Positions 1-15,179 of a stretch of DNA of 64,000 bases are shown piece by piece (the stretch's first letter is position 1; every line of letters starts with the position of its first letter). Both the position numbers and the translations under genes were made by a program. The DNA is from Saxidomus purpurata (taxonomy: Eukaryota > Mollusca > Bivalvia > Venerida > Veneridae): positions 17,406,351 through 17,470,350 of the forward strand of contig JAFMSR010000003.1 of NCBI GenBank assembly GCA_022818135.1, in the 5' to 3' direction. The notes beneath the pieces were generated by a model. It had not been told where the DNA came from. It was given only the letters and a program-made list of their open reading frames with translations, and did no database searches.

Positions 1-397
1 GCTTTATTTATTCAAGAGGGAACGCCAGCTATCTGTGTATTATGTAGACAAACTACGTCATGGTAAAAACTTGTAATCCCAATATGATAAAAATAGTTCT
101 GTCATATATCCAAACTACCATCAGATTGCAACATACATGTAGTCATATATTCGCTAGTTTAAATGTCGCAAAATCTACAAGTTTGCATATACAAATATTG
201 AACAATTCAGCCCCGCTAAATTAAACTATAATAAATTAAAGTATTGCAAGTGTGGTTTTGTGGTATATATATGTAAAATAGACATTGCGAATTTCTACTG
301 TTTTTGACTTATTTGTCAGTTCATTTACTTAAAAAGAATCAAAAAAATATTGCGATTCCGTTTTTCCTAGGCAAAACACGTCTCATATTACACACCA

Positions 398-600
398 GGG
401 GGCCGTTTTATCAACGTTCTACGACATGTCGCAGAGGCGTTTTTGTCTTAGAAGTGTCGCAGACGACATAGTACCGTTTTATGAAAGTTTGTCGTAGCTT
501 ACGACGTCGTAGAAATTGTCGCAGACCTACGACAAGGATAACGCTGTCTTAGACGTCTTAATGACGTCACGATCCAATATGGCCGCTACTGCTTCACGCT
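398..600. mobile_element. Probable PIF/Harbinger-like MITE remnant
   Basis: The stretch opens with GGGGGCCGTTTTATCAACG and is packed with TCGTAG / CTACGAC / GTCGCAG blocks in both orientations, quite unlike the AT-rich flanks. Ends of the GGGCC(C/G)TTT type are familiar from PIF/Harbinger elements of marine invertebrates. I did not find a matching right end, so this is one end or a decayed copy. Family assignment is inference. Confidence 0.35.
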
Positions 601-2660
601 AATTAATCACTGATTGTAAGCCTATTATTTTCAGTCATTGCCCTCGTACCAGTATCTACGATTGTTTATTTGGCTTGAAATTAGATGTTATTCATTCCGC
701 TTCATAGGGTATCTTTCCGCTTTTTCTATAATTCAACCTTGACATTGAAATTGCAAACAGTCAAGTTTCGTGCGCGCTTTTTTCAATTATAATTAACTGG
801 CTCGTATTATGATCTTCTGCTCTGTGGAATAGGGCGTTTGTACTTGCAATACGCTTGAAAAAAAATATACTCGCAAACATTAAATTTATCCGTGTTCTGT
901 CCAAGAAGGTAGGAAATGTCATAGGTTTTCACGATACAAACACTGAAACTTACCGTGTTTTCACATCAATTCGATCAATTTATTTTTCCATAGTAAACAA
1001 GCTTGCATGTGCATACTGTATACAGCAATGACCTATACCTCCTGGTAGCATAATTATCAATGTTAATTTTTTTTTAATAGTGGCAGTAAATGATATGGTC
1101 GTTCTGACCAGTGCAGATCTAGTTTTGGTAGCCTAATTAATTTGGCGTTTCAGTGTGACCCCTTCACAGATCTGATATTTTATAACTGTCCAACCTCTAC
1201 AGGTGAACAACTATAAAATATCAGCCTATAAATTTGGTTTGCCTTCGAAGTCGAAATAGTTGAGACTAGTTACTATAGTTTTGGCTCCCAAATCTGCCAA
1301 ACTCTAAATGCGGCTATTTTTATATTTTGTTTTGTGTCAAGCATATACCTGTAAACCTGATACGCAGAAGTTGTTTTAGCTAGTGCAGATCACGATCAAA
1401 CGTCTGAACATTCTCAGCACTGCTTGCTATCAAGTAAAAACATTTTCACTTAAACACTTTTCAACACAATGTGTATGCCCAAATAGAATGATCAACAATT
1501 CCATTTTAGAAATACAACGGGGCAAGGGTTTACTTTCCCTACCTACTGATTGCACAGGTAGAAGGAACATACTTTTGACCCTCCCCCACCACCACTCGTT
1601 GAACCCTCTCTATGTTTTTTTTATCTTAATCTTCAATAAACCAATGTACTAATGTATTTATGCATTTTAAAACTGCAGATATCATACTAAATTTAAAACA
1701 AAAAATTGTTCATTGCTCTACTATGGTAAGAGCTCTGGAAAAAGTTTTTAAATTCATTATGATATTAGTAGATAGATGGACAATTGGCTCATCCTTAAGA
1801 TCCTTGCCATTATCTTTCAAGAAAATGTCGAATCTTAGCCAACAAACAGAGCCATGACTGCTGTGTGCATAAATTTGTAATAATGGTGCAAGTATTGCTA
1901 CATGATTGTACAGTATTCAGGAAATTAATCAACATAATTCTTCTTTTTCCAGAGATGATTGATTTCATGTAACTGAATCAAAATGATAATTACTAGATTA
2001 ATAAAAACTGAAGAAACAAAACTTGTTCAAAATAGAACTTCACATTTGCTTGATAGCAGTAGCAGGTGAAGTACTTCAAACTTCAGTAATTACAACTTCA
2101 GTAATTACAATATAACCTGTACATGTGATATCAGGACTAAAGCGACTAAATTCTGATAGAGATTTGTGAGAAATGACAAAATTCTAGTGAAGATAATCTA
2201 TTCATCATCATCATCTTCGATAATGGCTAACCATAACTGACTATTATGGCCATGCGTGGGTTATTTTCGTTACATCACAAGATGTACAGTGAAAATGTGA
2301 AGCTGTTAAATCTGTAGTTCTAGTTTGGCATACATGTTATTATTTCCAAGGACATATTTTAAAAGTAACAGCTTCATGATCATATTGAAGCACAAGAGAT
2401 GTCTGTAAGACATGGTGCTGGACAATTCTCAGTGCATGCCAGTAAAACAAAACTTTTGACAATAAAAGGCAAAACAAACATAAGTCTGTCATTAAGCCAA
2501 ACAGAAAAAATAAAAAATAAAAACTTTGTTTATCCTGCTGTAGATGTTGAAAGTAAAGAAGCATTTTAAGTTTTAACTTTCTAGTTGTATCCAAGATATT
2601 GGACTTTATAAAAATCTTTAAAAAAATCTTAAGTTTAAAAGTGGCATAATTCTGTCAAAA
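600..2660. other. Intergenic, no gene recognised
   Basis: AT-rich DNA with only short open frames that show no family resemblance, codon bias or splice context. A 15-base block (AACTTCAGTAATTAC) is repeated in tandem near 2089-2118. Nothing else is supported. Confidence 0.5.
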
Positions 2661-2664
2661 CTAG

Positions 2665-3372
2665 AAATGTGTCCATAGGACATGAATGCCCCCACTAAGG
2701 TTACAGAACAAAGTTTTATTAAAATACAATCATGCACTGCGACCCTGACCTTTAAGGTTAGGCCATTTTCTTGTACAAAACAGTTTGTTTAACACATCAT
2801 CTAGTTATAATGTCAGAATAAGTCACCTTTAGCACTTTGTTCACAGGTCAGCTAAAAAGTAATGAGCATGAGTTGGACACAAACAACTATTACTGTACAA
2901 AGCTCAATTAAAGTTCATATACGCGCTGTGACCTTGGCGTTTGTGATAGGGGCATGGTTATTGCACATGACACGTCAGATCTTTTATATACATGTACATT
3001 TGTGGCAAATATGATTGAAATCCAACTGTTTTATGCGATAGTGATCTGGAGCGGCAAATTCGCTGAAATTTAAGTCACAAAGGGGCCATAATTTCTGTAA
3101 GAATTTGTGGAATTATTAGCAAAATTTAACTCGACTTGTATTTTATGATCAAAAATCAACAAAGGGCCATAATTCTGTTAAATTTGGTCGCCGCAAAAAT
3201 TCCTTCCTTTACTACCATCTACACATTAAGGTTGTTCATCCCTGGAAGTTTAAGCAAAATCTGCCATCCGGTTTAAGAGGAGTTGCGTTCACAAGATTTC
3301 GGGACGGACGGACTGACGGACGGACGGACAAGTGCAACGCTATATGCACCCCACTTTGTGGGGGCATAATAA
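2665..3372 (+). repeat. Bivalve-type interspersed repeat with GACGGACGGAC 3' end
   Basis: The unit starts near 'aactagaaatgtgtccataggacatgaatgccccc', carries tracts like CCCTGACCTTTAAGG and GACCTTGGCGTTTG, and closes with a GGACGGAC run followed by a 'ggggcataat' tail. Three other places in the window (21.2-22.3, 23.3-23.5 and 43.3-43.8 kb) have the same architecture, which makes it a dispersed non-coding repeat. The class is unknown to me; no coding capacity is seen. Confidence 0.6.
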
Positions 3373-3914
3373 AAACTGAGTTATGGAGATTTTTTCCTCA
3401 GTTGTATATGTTGATGGTAAAAATACAGTTTGAATTTCAAGTCAACACCTTTGATAGTATCCAAGTAACTGGACTTTATAAAAAAACCTTTAACCAACAC
3501 TCACGCCAGGGTGAGTACATTTTGTACAATATTCTTCAAATAGTCAATCTACAAAGGGACAGAAAACATCCAAAGTCTGGCAAGACATTTTAGTTTCAGG
3601 TTTATTCAATAGTGTGAATTAAATCAACATTAATTAAACTAAATAATGATATTCTCACAAAAACACAGTTTAATTCATTAGTAAAAGTCAGCTTAAAAAA
3701 TCATGATAAATTTAATACAGTTAAATAGTATCAATGCAGTTTGAGCAAAACAATTGAGTAATTAGTAAATACTAAAATGTACAGTAGGAATGAAAAATGT
3801 CCTAAAGACATTCATGTACCTATTTTAAAAGCTTGTTGCACTCCTACTATTAAATTTAAAGACAAAATGTACAAGGTAGCACTGTATAAAACTACTTGAG
3901 AAACAAAATTTAAT

Positions 3915-4001
3915 GTCAGATAGCTCAGTTGGATAGAGCAACCCATGCTTAGTGCAATGTTAAAAGCTATGGGGAGACTTGGGTTCAAATCCCAATCTGA
4001 C
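3915..4001 (+). tRNA. tRNA-like gene or tRNA-derived SINE head
   Basis: A perfect 7-bp acceptor stem (GTCAGAT with ATCTGAC), a D arm with 4-bp stem GCTC/GAGC around AGTTGGATA, and a perfect 5-bp T stem (TTGGG/CCCAA) around TTCAAAT are visible. The A box and B box (GGGTTCAAATCCC) are good, and a T-run (CTTTCTTTT) follows as a possible Pol III terminator. The anticodon arm is odd: a CCCAT/ATGGG stem holds a loop of about 22 nt, so either an intron is present or this is a tRNA-like SINE head. The anticodon cannot be assigned. Confidence 0.4.
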
Positions 4002-4939
4002 TTTCTTTTGTTTTACAGTCATGTAGTTTATATAGTATTGCTTGTGAATTAAAATTTAGTTTTACTCTTACCTATGAAACTGGAGTGCATAAAGTTGATA
4101 TCAAAATAACTGTTTATTTCTATTGTCCAGCTAATTACATTACAATAAGCTGTATTTCTTTTCAAGAAAATGTGCATGCTTAAGCTCTCAATACCTAGAC
4201 AAACTTTTTAACTCCAGCATCAAACTTTTGTAAATAGCAACTAAATTTAATAAAAGTCATGTCTACATGCTTTCCTGTACAAACTGAGAATGGAAATTTA
4301 TAACATGGGCTGCACCTACAGTTTTGTAAAAAAGGTCAATACATTTTCTAGTCCTTCTTGAAAATGTCTATGCAAATACTGTGGTGACTGCACTTCCTAC
4401 TGTCTTACATGGAAATATCTGAGCTACAGTAGTGAGTACAATCATACATGTTATTAAAGCTGAAAGTACACAGAAGATAGGTGTTAAATGTAAAAAAAAC
4501 AAGCATGAATCAATTCTATTATATGCCAAAAAAAATCCCCAAAACATTGTTTTGTATACACAATTATTATTTATATTTTATTATATATTTTACAAAATTA
4601 CAATTCAGAAAATAATTAATTTTGGTCCAAGTTATAGATCTGATTTATCAGAAATTCTACAATTCAGAGTCTTGAAAAAATTTTGAATGACTTCAATAAC
4701 ATGATTAAGTAGATTTCTGTACAAAAAAATGTTGTTTGCACCTTTTAGAATATTTTGGAGTTCTAATTGACCTTTACCCTGTAAATTGTTTCAGACAGGC
4801 TTATTCACAGCTTTCAACTTACTAATATCATTAGGTCTCAGTCAAGATTATGTACAGACTGATCATGATCTGCACTGGTCACATAGACAAAATCACTTCT
4901 TTCCAGCAGGTTAACAGTAAGTTTAGTTTATACCAATTT

Positions 4940-5153
4940 ATTTTAGCTTGATTGTGAAGAAAGCTTGAAGCTTGAAGCTTATTGAGTCACTCACGGGTAT
5001 GCTTCATGGAAAAACCAGTACTCACAGGTGTCATGTAAACCAGTACTCACAGGTGTCATGTAAGGAGGTACGGTCTTGACCTTGGTGGGGCTTGAACCCA
5101 TAACCTCTAGGATGAGTGGCAGACACCTTAATCTCTACACTATCGCTCCCCAT
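4940..5153 (-). repeat. tRNA-derived SINE
   Basis: On the minus strand the element begins GGGGAGCGATAGTGTAGAG (degenerate A box) and has a B box in TATGGGTTCAAGCCCC. A body follows in which a 25-bp block (ACCAGTACTCACAGGTGTCATGTAA read on the plus strand, 5014-5063) is exactly duplicated. The tail runs into AAGCTT repeats at 4965-4981. Confidence 0.55.
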
Positions 5154-5687
5154 TAATAGGAAAATAAGTCATATGTACATACTGGTCTGATCTAGACATT
5201 AAAAACTAAACTCATTTAGTTGCCATGATATATAATATTGTACTGAAGATGAAGTTTCTTTTGAAATGTGTAACTAGTGTTTCTAAGTGTAAATAAATCA
5301 GTTGTGAAGTTTAAGAAAAGTGCACATCCATCTATCCTAGAAGTTTACTTCGCAACTTTGTCAAATGCTTGAAATGTCTCACTGCTTTTTTTAAATATTC
5401 CCTATTAAAACCTGTGGAGTACTTACTTTGTGCAGTAACTACTATCATACGATTGTGTCTAATGTGCTTATAAATTGCAGAAAACAGGTCAGTCTGTTAA
5501 ACAGTCAATACTAATACTACTTTCTGATTTATGTTTACAACAGGGTATTGTAACAACTGGAAAGACCTTAATATATTGTTGTGGTATGATACAAATAATG
5601 AAAGCCAATATGGCATTCTACGGCCTAAGTCGGCCTTGCTCACCAACTAGCTTCTGTGGTGATGTGGTCCTACTCCGTGATTGAGTA

Positions 5688-5800
5688 GTTTAAGAGTCGC
5701 TGGCTTAAAATCAACAATACAGTACCTCATATGGAGTCAAGGTTATGGGTTCGAGCGTAATGGTGCTCCGCACACTCATCCTTTGTCAAGATCGGATTAG
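5688..5800 (+). repeat. SINE fragment with B box
   Basis: GTTATGGGTTCGAGCG at about 5743 is a Pol III B box, preceded about 50 nt upstream by a degenerate A box (GAGTAGTTTAAGAGTCGC). This is a tRNA-derived SINE head or fragment; its body is not clear. Confidence 0.4.
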
Positions 5801-8056
5801 TATCTCCAGAGTTATTGCCCTTTAATTGTTATTTTCTTCTATATTCAATATAACACATTAAAATTATGTTTCTTTACAAAATTAAATTGTAATTCACTCA
5901 AATAATTTAATGATCACTCTATCTAATATCCACCCCCTACACTTTCTGATTGTTTTTAGAAATGATTCCCATTAAGGGAGTGTAGTGCTTTTCTGAAATA
6001 CTCTATATTAATTTGAGATGCTGAAAAAAGAATAAGCCCTCAGATATGAGGCCCTAAATAGGAAATGGGGTGGTGAAATTTTAAAATGCTTCTTTTTTCT
6101 GTAAAGGTTTGTCAGAATATTCTTTTATTTGGCACAAATCATCAATTTTGTATTCTCTAACAACAGAAAATTTAGAAACTGGATTTGTACAGAAATGAGG
6201 CCCTTAAGGGGATGTAGTGCTTTTGTTATACAATAACTCTGTATAGAAACTTGAGAATTCTTGTTGTCTGACAGTAGAAGTACTGATTTAATTTAACTAC
6301 AACAATTAAGTTCTTTATGACTGTAACTTGAAGAAATAAAATATCACCTCGCAGATGAGGTTCTAGTGGGGTGGTCAAAATTTAAAAATGTTTTTTTTTT
6401 TCTGAAACAGACAGACCAATACACTTTCCAGTTGTTCTTTTTAAGCTATTTGCTTAATTATTTCACTAAATTAAGAGATAGCAGACTCATGTAAGTTGAT
6501 GATGTAACAACACAAAAGGATTCATAAAACATTTGTTTGTATATGTATTTTAATATGTACAATGTATAAATTGTTAATCGACGACTACCCATGAACCTCT
6601 TTACGCTTTACTACAGGAGTGGTACATGTAACAAAATATCTAACTGGGGTTCCGACGATGGTATTAGTTACAATATAACAAATGTTTTCTGAATCCTTTT
6701 GTATTATTACATGATAAAGCTAGAGAAAAGGATCTAGACTTATAATTATATTTTCAGGGGTTTTACTAACTGCCCATGTGGAATATAACTGGCTTGAACA
6801 TCTCACCATTTACTTTACATATACCTAGCTAATCTCAACAGAAAACTAACCATTAAATTGAAGTACTGAGGGTCAATACGTAATCATTTCTTAAATGTCC
6901 CTTACTCTATGGTCAAATTGAAATCCTGTTATTTTATCAACTCAGTGCTAGATTTCATTATATTATTTTATCTAAGCTATTGTTACAATAGCCAAAGTAA
7001 ACAAACAACATAAATTACATTCACTTGTACTAATAATTTGGTAATAAAGCACTTTCTTTTCATGACTTCTCAGATAATTGTTTGGGTACTTTCTCCAGAA
7101 GAACTATCCACATTTTTCTAGTCTTCAATGGCGTTATTGCATGTTTCCCTTTGACACTTATCCATGCCCTCATACTGTGAATAGTTTTGTTCCAAATTGT
7201 CTATAGCAACAGAAAAGTTGATATTAATTTGACTGTCATTATGAGAATGTGACACTGAAATAGCAAATGTTTTCCTGATATGTATTAAACCTAAACATTG
7301 GAGGGTCCATGGTACATGAAGTAAAGCCGCAGACTTCTGCATTGAGTTCAAATAAAATTTTATCACACACATGTAGGATTTTTGTCAAGAAAGTTTTACA
7401 TTGCTGAAAGAACCAGGACACCTTTGCTTTCAATCAATGTACAAGTATCAAATGGGTGGGTGTTTATGTTATCATGGTAAATGTTGCTTGCACTCATATT
7501 ACTTCATACATATTTCTCATAAGAAAAAAACACTTTCATACATAGGTAGGTACATCTTGAGCTTGCATATGTCCTGACTGAAAGTTTGGGTTCAGCATGA
7601 TTATATTATGGACCAGGCTTGACCTCCTTTCTGTATGACGTCCTGATTACTGCTGCTTTACCAATTGACCTTGTGTCACCAACTTCATACAAATGTTTAC
7701 TGGGTTGAGAAGCTCTGCACTTAGTTTTTATATCAGAATATTTTATAAACAACTAAGCTATGGCCTTTGAAGTAGTCAAAATAGGTGTTCCTTTTATGGT
7801 GAATTTGGTGCAGGCACTGCTCCTTGTTCCTGACATCGTCCAAATGTAAAAACTTACATATTGGAATACCGGCTACTTAGTAGGCTACCAACTTCAATAT
7901 CAGATCTGATAATGTCATATCCGAATTTTAGTTCAATTTTCTTTAAAACATTTTGGCTTCTGCGAAATCAATTACATAATTTTGGCAGCAAATGATCCAG
8001 ATTTAATTGTCGTTTGCACATGTTATTTATTAAGCATTGTTGTTCATTTCTTTTCG
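5800..8056. other. Intergenic, nothing recognised
   Basis: AT-rich sequence with no exon-like open frame bounded by splice sites. Two related segments near 5990-6130 and 6210-6400 share blocks such as 'gtagtgctttt', 'gatgaggccct/ttct' and 'ggggtggt(g/c)aaa', suggesting an old degenerate duplication or repeat pair. Confidence 0.4.
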
Positions 8057-8556
8057 NNNNNNNNNNNNNNNNNNNNNNNNNNNNNNNNNNNNNNNNNNNN
8101 NNNNNNNNNNNNNNNNNNNNNNNNNNNNNNNNNNNNNNNNNNNNNNNNNNNNNNNNNNNNNNNNNNNNNNNNNNNNNNNNNNNNNNNNNNNNNNNNNNNN
8201 NNNNNNNNNNNNNNNNNNNNNNNNNNNNNNNNNNNNNNNNNNNNNNNNNNNNNNNNNNNNNNNNNNNNNNNNNNNNNNNNNNNNNNNNNNNNNNNNNNNN
8301 NNNNNNNNNNNNNNNNNNNNNNNNNNNNNNNNNNNNNNNNNNNNNNNNNNNNNNNNNNNNNNNNNNNNNNNNNNNNNNNNNNNNNNNNNNNNNNNNNNNN
8401 NNNNNNNNNNNNNNNNNNNNNNNNNNNNNNNNNNNNNNNNNNNNNNNNNNNNNNNNNNNNNNNNNNNNNNNNNNNNNNNNNNNNNNNNNNNNNNNNNNNN
8501 NNNNNNNNNNNNNNNNNNNNNNNNNNNNNNNNNNNNNNNNNNNNNNNNNNNNNNNN
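8057..8556. other. Assembly gap (500 N)
   Basis: Exactly 500 N bases, the usual fixed-size scaffold gap. Any open frame crossing it is an artefact. Confidence 0.99.
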
Positions 8557-9005
8557 ATTATTTTTAAAGCTTTCTCAGTGTATGGCATATGTGAACGACA
8601 AGTACACTTAGTATTTACAGTATAAAAACGAAACTAGAAGGTAAATGTATAAAATGACGAAACAGTTTTGAAATTAATTTTACCTAAATATTTAATGAAT
8701 TAAACTTGACTTTTTACCAGAGAAGTGTGGGGTATTAAACTGCTTAAAAAGCGCGTTCTCGCAAGCTGACATGTTTCGAAATCACCTTCGAATATTTTTA
8801 TTTATGTTTATTGTTCACATTTTTGTTAAGCATGACGTTTAAGCGTTTTGCACGAAATACACGTAGCAAAATTTCCAATACACATCCATTTGTACATGAC
8901 TTTAGTGAGAGAAGTCTATCCGGTTAGTAGTATTACTAACAAGTCTTATTCTTTTTTAAGATTAATTTAGGAATCTATTTTTCTGTTGGAAAACTATGTT
9001 AAAAA

Positions 9006-9116
9006 TGGCTTGTAAACCGCTTCCAAACTCCGCCATGACTGATGAATCGTGGCGGAAGTTGCTGTTGAAGGAAAGCGACAAGACCTTGCATTTCAGCAAT
9101 GAATATAACAAGTAAA
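9006..9116 (+). CDS. Small ORF or first-exon candidate, unknown
   Basis: An ATG opens a 36-codon frame, beginning MACKPLPNSAMTDESWRKLL and ending NEYNK-stop, in a pocket that is more GC/CpG-rich than its surroundings (about 8740-9110). The last codons contain AACAA|GTAAAA, so it could be a first coding exon with a splice donor rather than a complete mini-protein. I found no downstream exon before the SMAP gene, and the peptide matches no family I recognise. A non-coding promoter-associated transcript is equally possible. Confidence 0.25.
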
Positions 9117-9637
9117 ATATCATAAAATATTAACGTGAAGGTTTAAATAAGAAATTTTTGGTCTTGTTTATATGACTAGTATCGCACTAACAAATATTTT
9201 ATATTCACGGACGTTTCCTATACAAGTGTACTGCTACGTGAACATGTATAGCGCATTGTGTAAGCTAATGTATATTTTTTACCTTAAAAGAGTAGTCCGT
9301 CTTGTAATATTCTATGCCTACAATCGCACACTTGCTTTCCAAATATGTTTAATTAATTAAAGATACTAAGGAGATTTCAGTTTTCCCCTTCAAGTAGTAT
9401 TACACCTTTTTTCAATGATACTAGTATACATTTCTAATTCCGCTTCAACAGGGGCGGATTCCCCGTGCGAAGAATATACTTTAAACAAACAAAAGAGATA
9501 AGGCCGATGCTATATTCTCTGTAGGTTCAACACTCATTCGTTAAAATTAAAAATGTCTAATTCTACAACATCCAGCAAGAAATGTTTTATGAATCATAAT
9601 TGCTAAACAGACGTCTTAACAGTCAGATTCATGTTCT

Positions 9638-9781
9638 CGTAAAAGTGTCCTCTTATAGTCGCAGAAATATACTTTATAGTTTATACACAAACGCAACCAA
9701 ATTTCTTCGGCTTCGCCTTATAATTTAATTTGATGTGTTTGTGTATACAATATATTTCTTACGGCTGTAAGAAAAGACGTT
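9638..9781. repeat. Long imperfect hairpin (palindromic element)
   Basis: The left arm (about 9638-9703) and right arm (about 9720-9781) are imperfect reverse complements over roughly 60 bp. Paired blocks include GTATACACAAAC against GTTTATACACAAAC and TCTTACAGCCGTAAG-like against TCTTATAGTCGCAG. The loop is short and GC-rich (CTTCGGCTTCGCC). This is probably a foldback MITE. Confidence 0.5.
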
Positions 9782-9905
9782 TACAGCAAAACTCGGACTA
9801 TATCCCTTTTATGATATGTTACATTATAGTCTGATTTATATTTAGTTTTTTTTGCGTAATCGACAATAATAAGTATCGTCTTAATAAGTCTATCTCCCCC
9901 GTCCT

Positions 9906-9918
9906 CCCCCCCCCCCCT

Positions 9919-9984
<66 letters not shown>
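9906..9984. repeat. Poly-C then (CT)n microsatellite
   Basis: A run of C with occasional T is followed by more than 30 CT units. Simple-sequence repeat; its length is likely variable and assembly-sensitive. Confidence 0.95.
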
Positions 9985-9987
<3 letters not shown>

Positions 9988-10398
9988 AATTAGCTTTTTT
10001 CTTTAGAGAAAAGTAATTTATATGAATTCTATTAATAATAATGTCGAAAGTGGTTTATACTTTCGCATTATTTTCACAGTGGTTTATACATTCAATAGTT
10101 ATCTTAAGTTCCTCTTTACATAGGTGAGAGCTGCATGGGTCCTAATGTCCTAGGACCCAGTTGAGAGCTTGATTAAGAGACGTGCCTTCAGCGCTTCTAT
10201 ATACATTATATGTGTCTGGTGGTCTATAGAATTAGAAATTTATTCGTAAATCAATTAATTAATCATGTAATTTATGGCTAATTCAGAGTTGCGTGCAAAT
10301 GGTGATACTGCAGACATGTCATAATAATCTGATCTAATATGTTCACGTACCGTGCCGACTTAAAACGTACGTGACGGTCTCTAGCCTGGGATTTGTTA

Positions 10399-10411
10399 CA
10401 CGCATGCGCGA
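10399..10411 (+). promoter_or_regulatory. NRF1-type promoter site upstream of SMAP
   Basis: CACGCATGCGCGA is a near-perfect palindromic NRF1 (nuclear respiratory factor 1) recognition sequence, about 20 bp before the SMAP start codon in an otherwise CpG-poor region. NRF1 sites close to the start are typical of TATA-less housekeeping promoters in animals. The position would put it in or next to the 5' UTR. No TATA box is evident. Confidence 0.45.
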
Positions 10412-10429
10412 TCGCATTGTAAGCCAGAC

Positions 10430-12848
<2,419 letters not shown>

Positions 12849-13084
12849 GAATGAAGGATAATAAGAAATCTTAAAATATGATGCTAGCCATGCAAAAGAT
12901 TTAAAGATATCCCGTGTTAAGACAGTTATGCTAAAGGTTATGGGAAGATATTTAATATTAGCCGTTACAAATTTTTTTTGGCAAGGGCGACTTTAGAATA
13001 CACTTTGATCCCAAATAAGGAACTTGAACTTGTTTAGGCGTGCTACAGAGTGAGCTTTTACAAAATGCTGATCTTTTCTATTTA

Positions 13085-13200
13085 GGTTTATGGGATTTGA
13101 ACCCTGTTACCAACCAGACTATATAGAGCGAGTTTCTGGTTGGGCAGTTTGAGTCTTGTACTGGGTGTGCCAAGGAACGGTGGCTCAAATCACAAAGTAG
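13085..13200 (+). repeat. SINE fragment (gggcagttt/ccaaggaacggtgg family)
   Basis: GGGATTTGAACCCTGTTACCAACC is the post-B-box segment also seen near 47150 (GGGTTCGAGCCCTGCTACCAACC). The end 'tgccaaggaacggtgg' matches 'ttccaaggaacgatgg' near 35013. It is a partial copy of the SINE family described at 47080-47260. Confidence 0.5.
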
Positions 13201-15179
13201 TTGAACTGAAGCGTAGTGATAACTGTACTGTATTTGTATGCATCATGACTGTGAAATTACTGGCGAAAAGTTTAATCACAAATAAATTTTCCAACAATGC
13301 ACAATAATCACAATTCAATAGTTATACGAAAAACAGGAATTGGAGGAAAGTTTCAAAGTTGTCAATGAGTAGTTTGTCGGATTCATAAGTGGTACCGTCA
13401 ACCAATTTTTGCAGAAATTGATGTTTGTGTCAAACAGATTTGCAGATGTTCAATTTCATATTTAGTAAGTGAAAATCTTATTTCTATTACAGGGAAAAAG
13501 TTATTTGCATATTTTTGAATTTACAGAAAACTGTCTTCTGTGAATTTAGCAAGAATAACTTGTCGATATGGAGATTGTATTGAAGTATCTGTAACTTGTT
13601 GTGCTGATAGGTTACCTGTTGATGTATTGGAATAGACCCAGCCTTGTTTATCTCAAGCTGTAATTAAGGTTCAGTGCAAAAATTTGCTTTGCAGTCATTT
13701 GCATGTTAGATTTTTTTTAACTTGGCAAAATTTAAGGACATTGTGTATAACCGGCGATACTCTCTTAATAGTTATCCCAAGCATGATGTGCTTCTGGGAT
13801 CACCCTTCGTGTTGTTTGCATTTGACTTCAAACAACATGTCTTATGAAACTGCCCGGCCAATCAATTTGTTCATAGCAGTTAAATTTTGATTGTCCTGTT
13901 TAGATTCCTTTAAACACGTCTTTGTAGAAATAAACTTTAAATCTTACACGACCATGATGGAAACTCCCAAATTCACGAAAATATCTCTTGGGGCAACTGG
14001 CTACCAAATTCCTTCAACCCTGTAATCAGATTGTGAAATGATTTCACAGAAGATGGAGTTAATTTTCCATGAATAGTAAACGTTAAAAAAAAACCAGAAA
14101 TCCACCAAAATCATTGAAATTACGTAATAGTGAGCCTTACATAACCTACTCCATACTGTTCAAGAGATGTTGAATCATATACATGTACATGTATTTTATT
14201 ATCTAAAGGGACTAAATATTTGTCTTTAGAAAAATGAACTCCGACTTTCATAGGACAACCGAGTTTGGTATATTATAAATAAGCATATGTTAGATGAATT
14301 TGTCATGTCCATGGAAAATTAAAGATTTTTAAAAGAAGTTGTTATGTTTTTACTTCGGAGAACAGGACTTAAGACTTCTGATAGCCAAATACAAGCAAGA
14401 TAGGTACGTCCTTGAAGATCATCACAATGGCCCAGAAAGTTTCTAGGATGTATCCAATGTAGAGAAAACTTCTGAAATCGATGCTGAATTGTTAGTTATC
14501 TAGTATTGTGTACTCCTTCCCCTGGCGCTAGGCTCTGAAGTTGTATTATACACTATTTTAAATAGAAAAAAAAGAAAATACTGTTTTGAAATTCTTGAAA
14601 TCGATTCTATACTAAATACATTTGAAGTTGAAAAATTGTGAAGTTCTATCTAGTAGAAATTATCTACTTTCTTCACTACTCTAAATTAAAAAGTTTGAAT
14701 TTTTTCTGAAAGACAAAGTTGCAAGGTAAAGTCCCTTCAGTTGTGACTCTTTCTCACGGCACTTCCCCTCAATGGCCTCAATCACTGGGCAAGGCATATG
14801 TAACCATTTCTATTACTTGAAAACCAGTCTGGTATTACGCCAATTAAATCAACACAGTAAATTAAACTCGTTTATTTTTAACATTAATTTTTCATCATTA
14901 TTAAACAAAGTTGGCCCCAAGCAGATGATTGATCCATCAAATATAAATACGAGAAATGTTTCCAGCAGCTAACAAATGGCAAATAAATGACATAAACAAA
15001 TGTAATAACTAGAAAGGTCGTACACAAATCCATTGAAGAAAACTAAAATGCAATTATTTCTCCAGCAGCTTTACGCATAATCTGCAATCTGCACTCCAGC
15101 TATTATGAAATTAGTTGTCAGTATAATAGATTGTGCAACTGATTAAAACAGAAGTAGAAATATCACCGAGTGTGATGAC

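Noticed and set aside
7968..8625. Open frames of about 200 codons
   Set aside because: They run through the 500-N gap; almost all codons are unknown.
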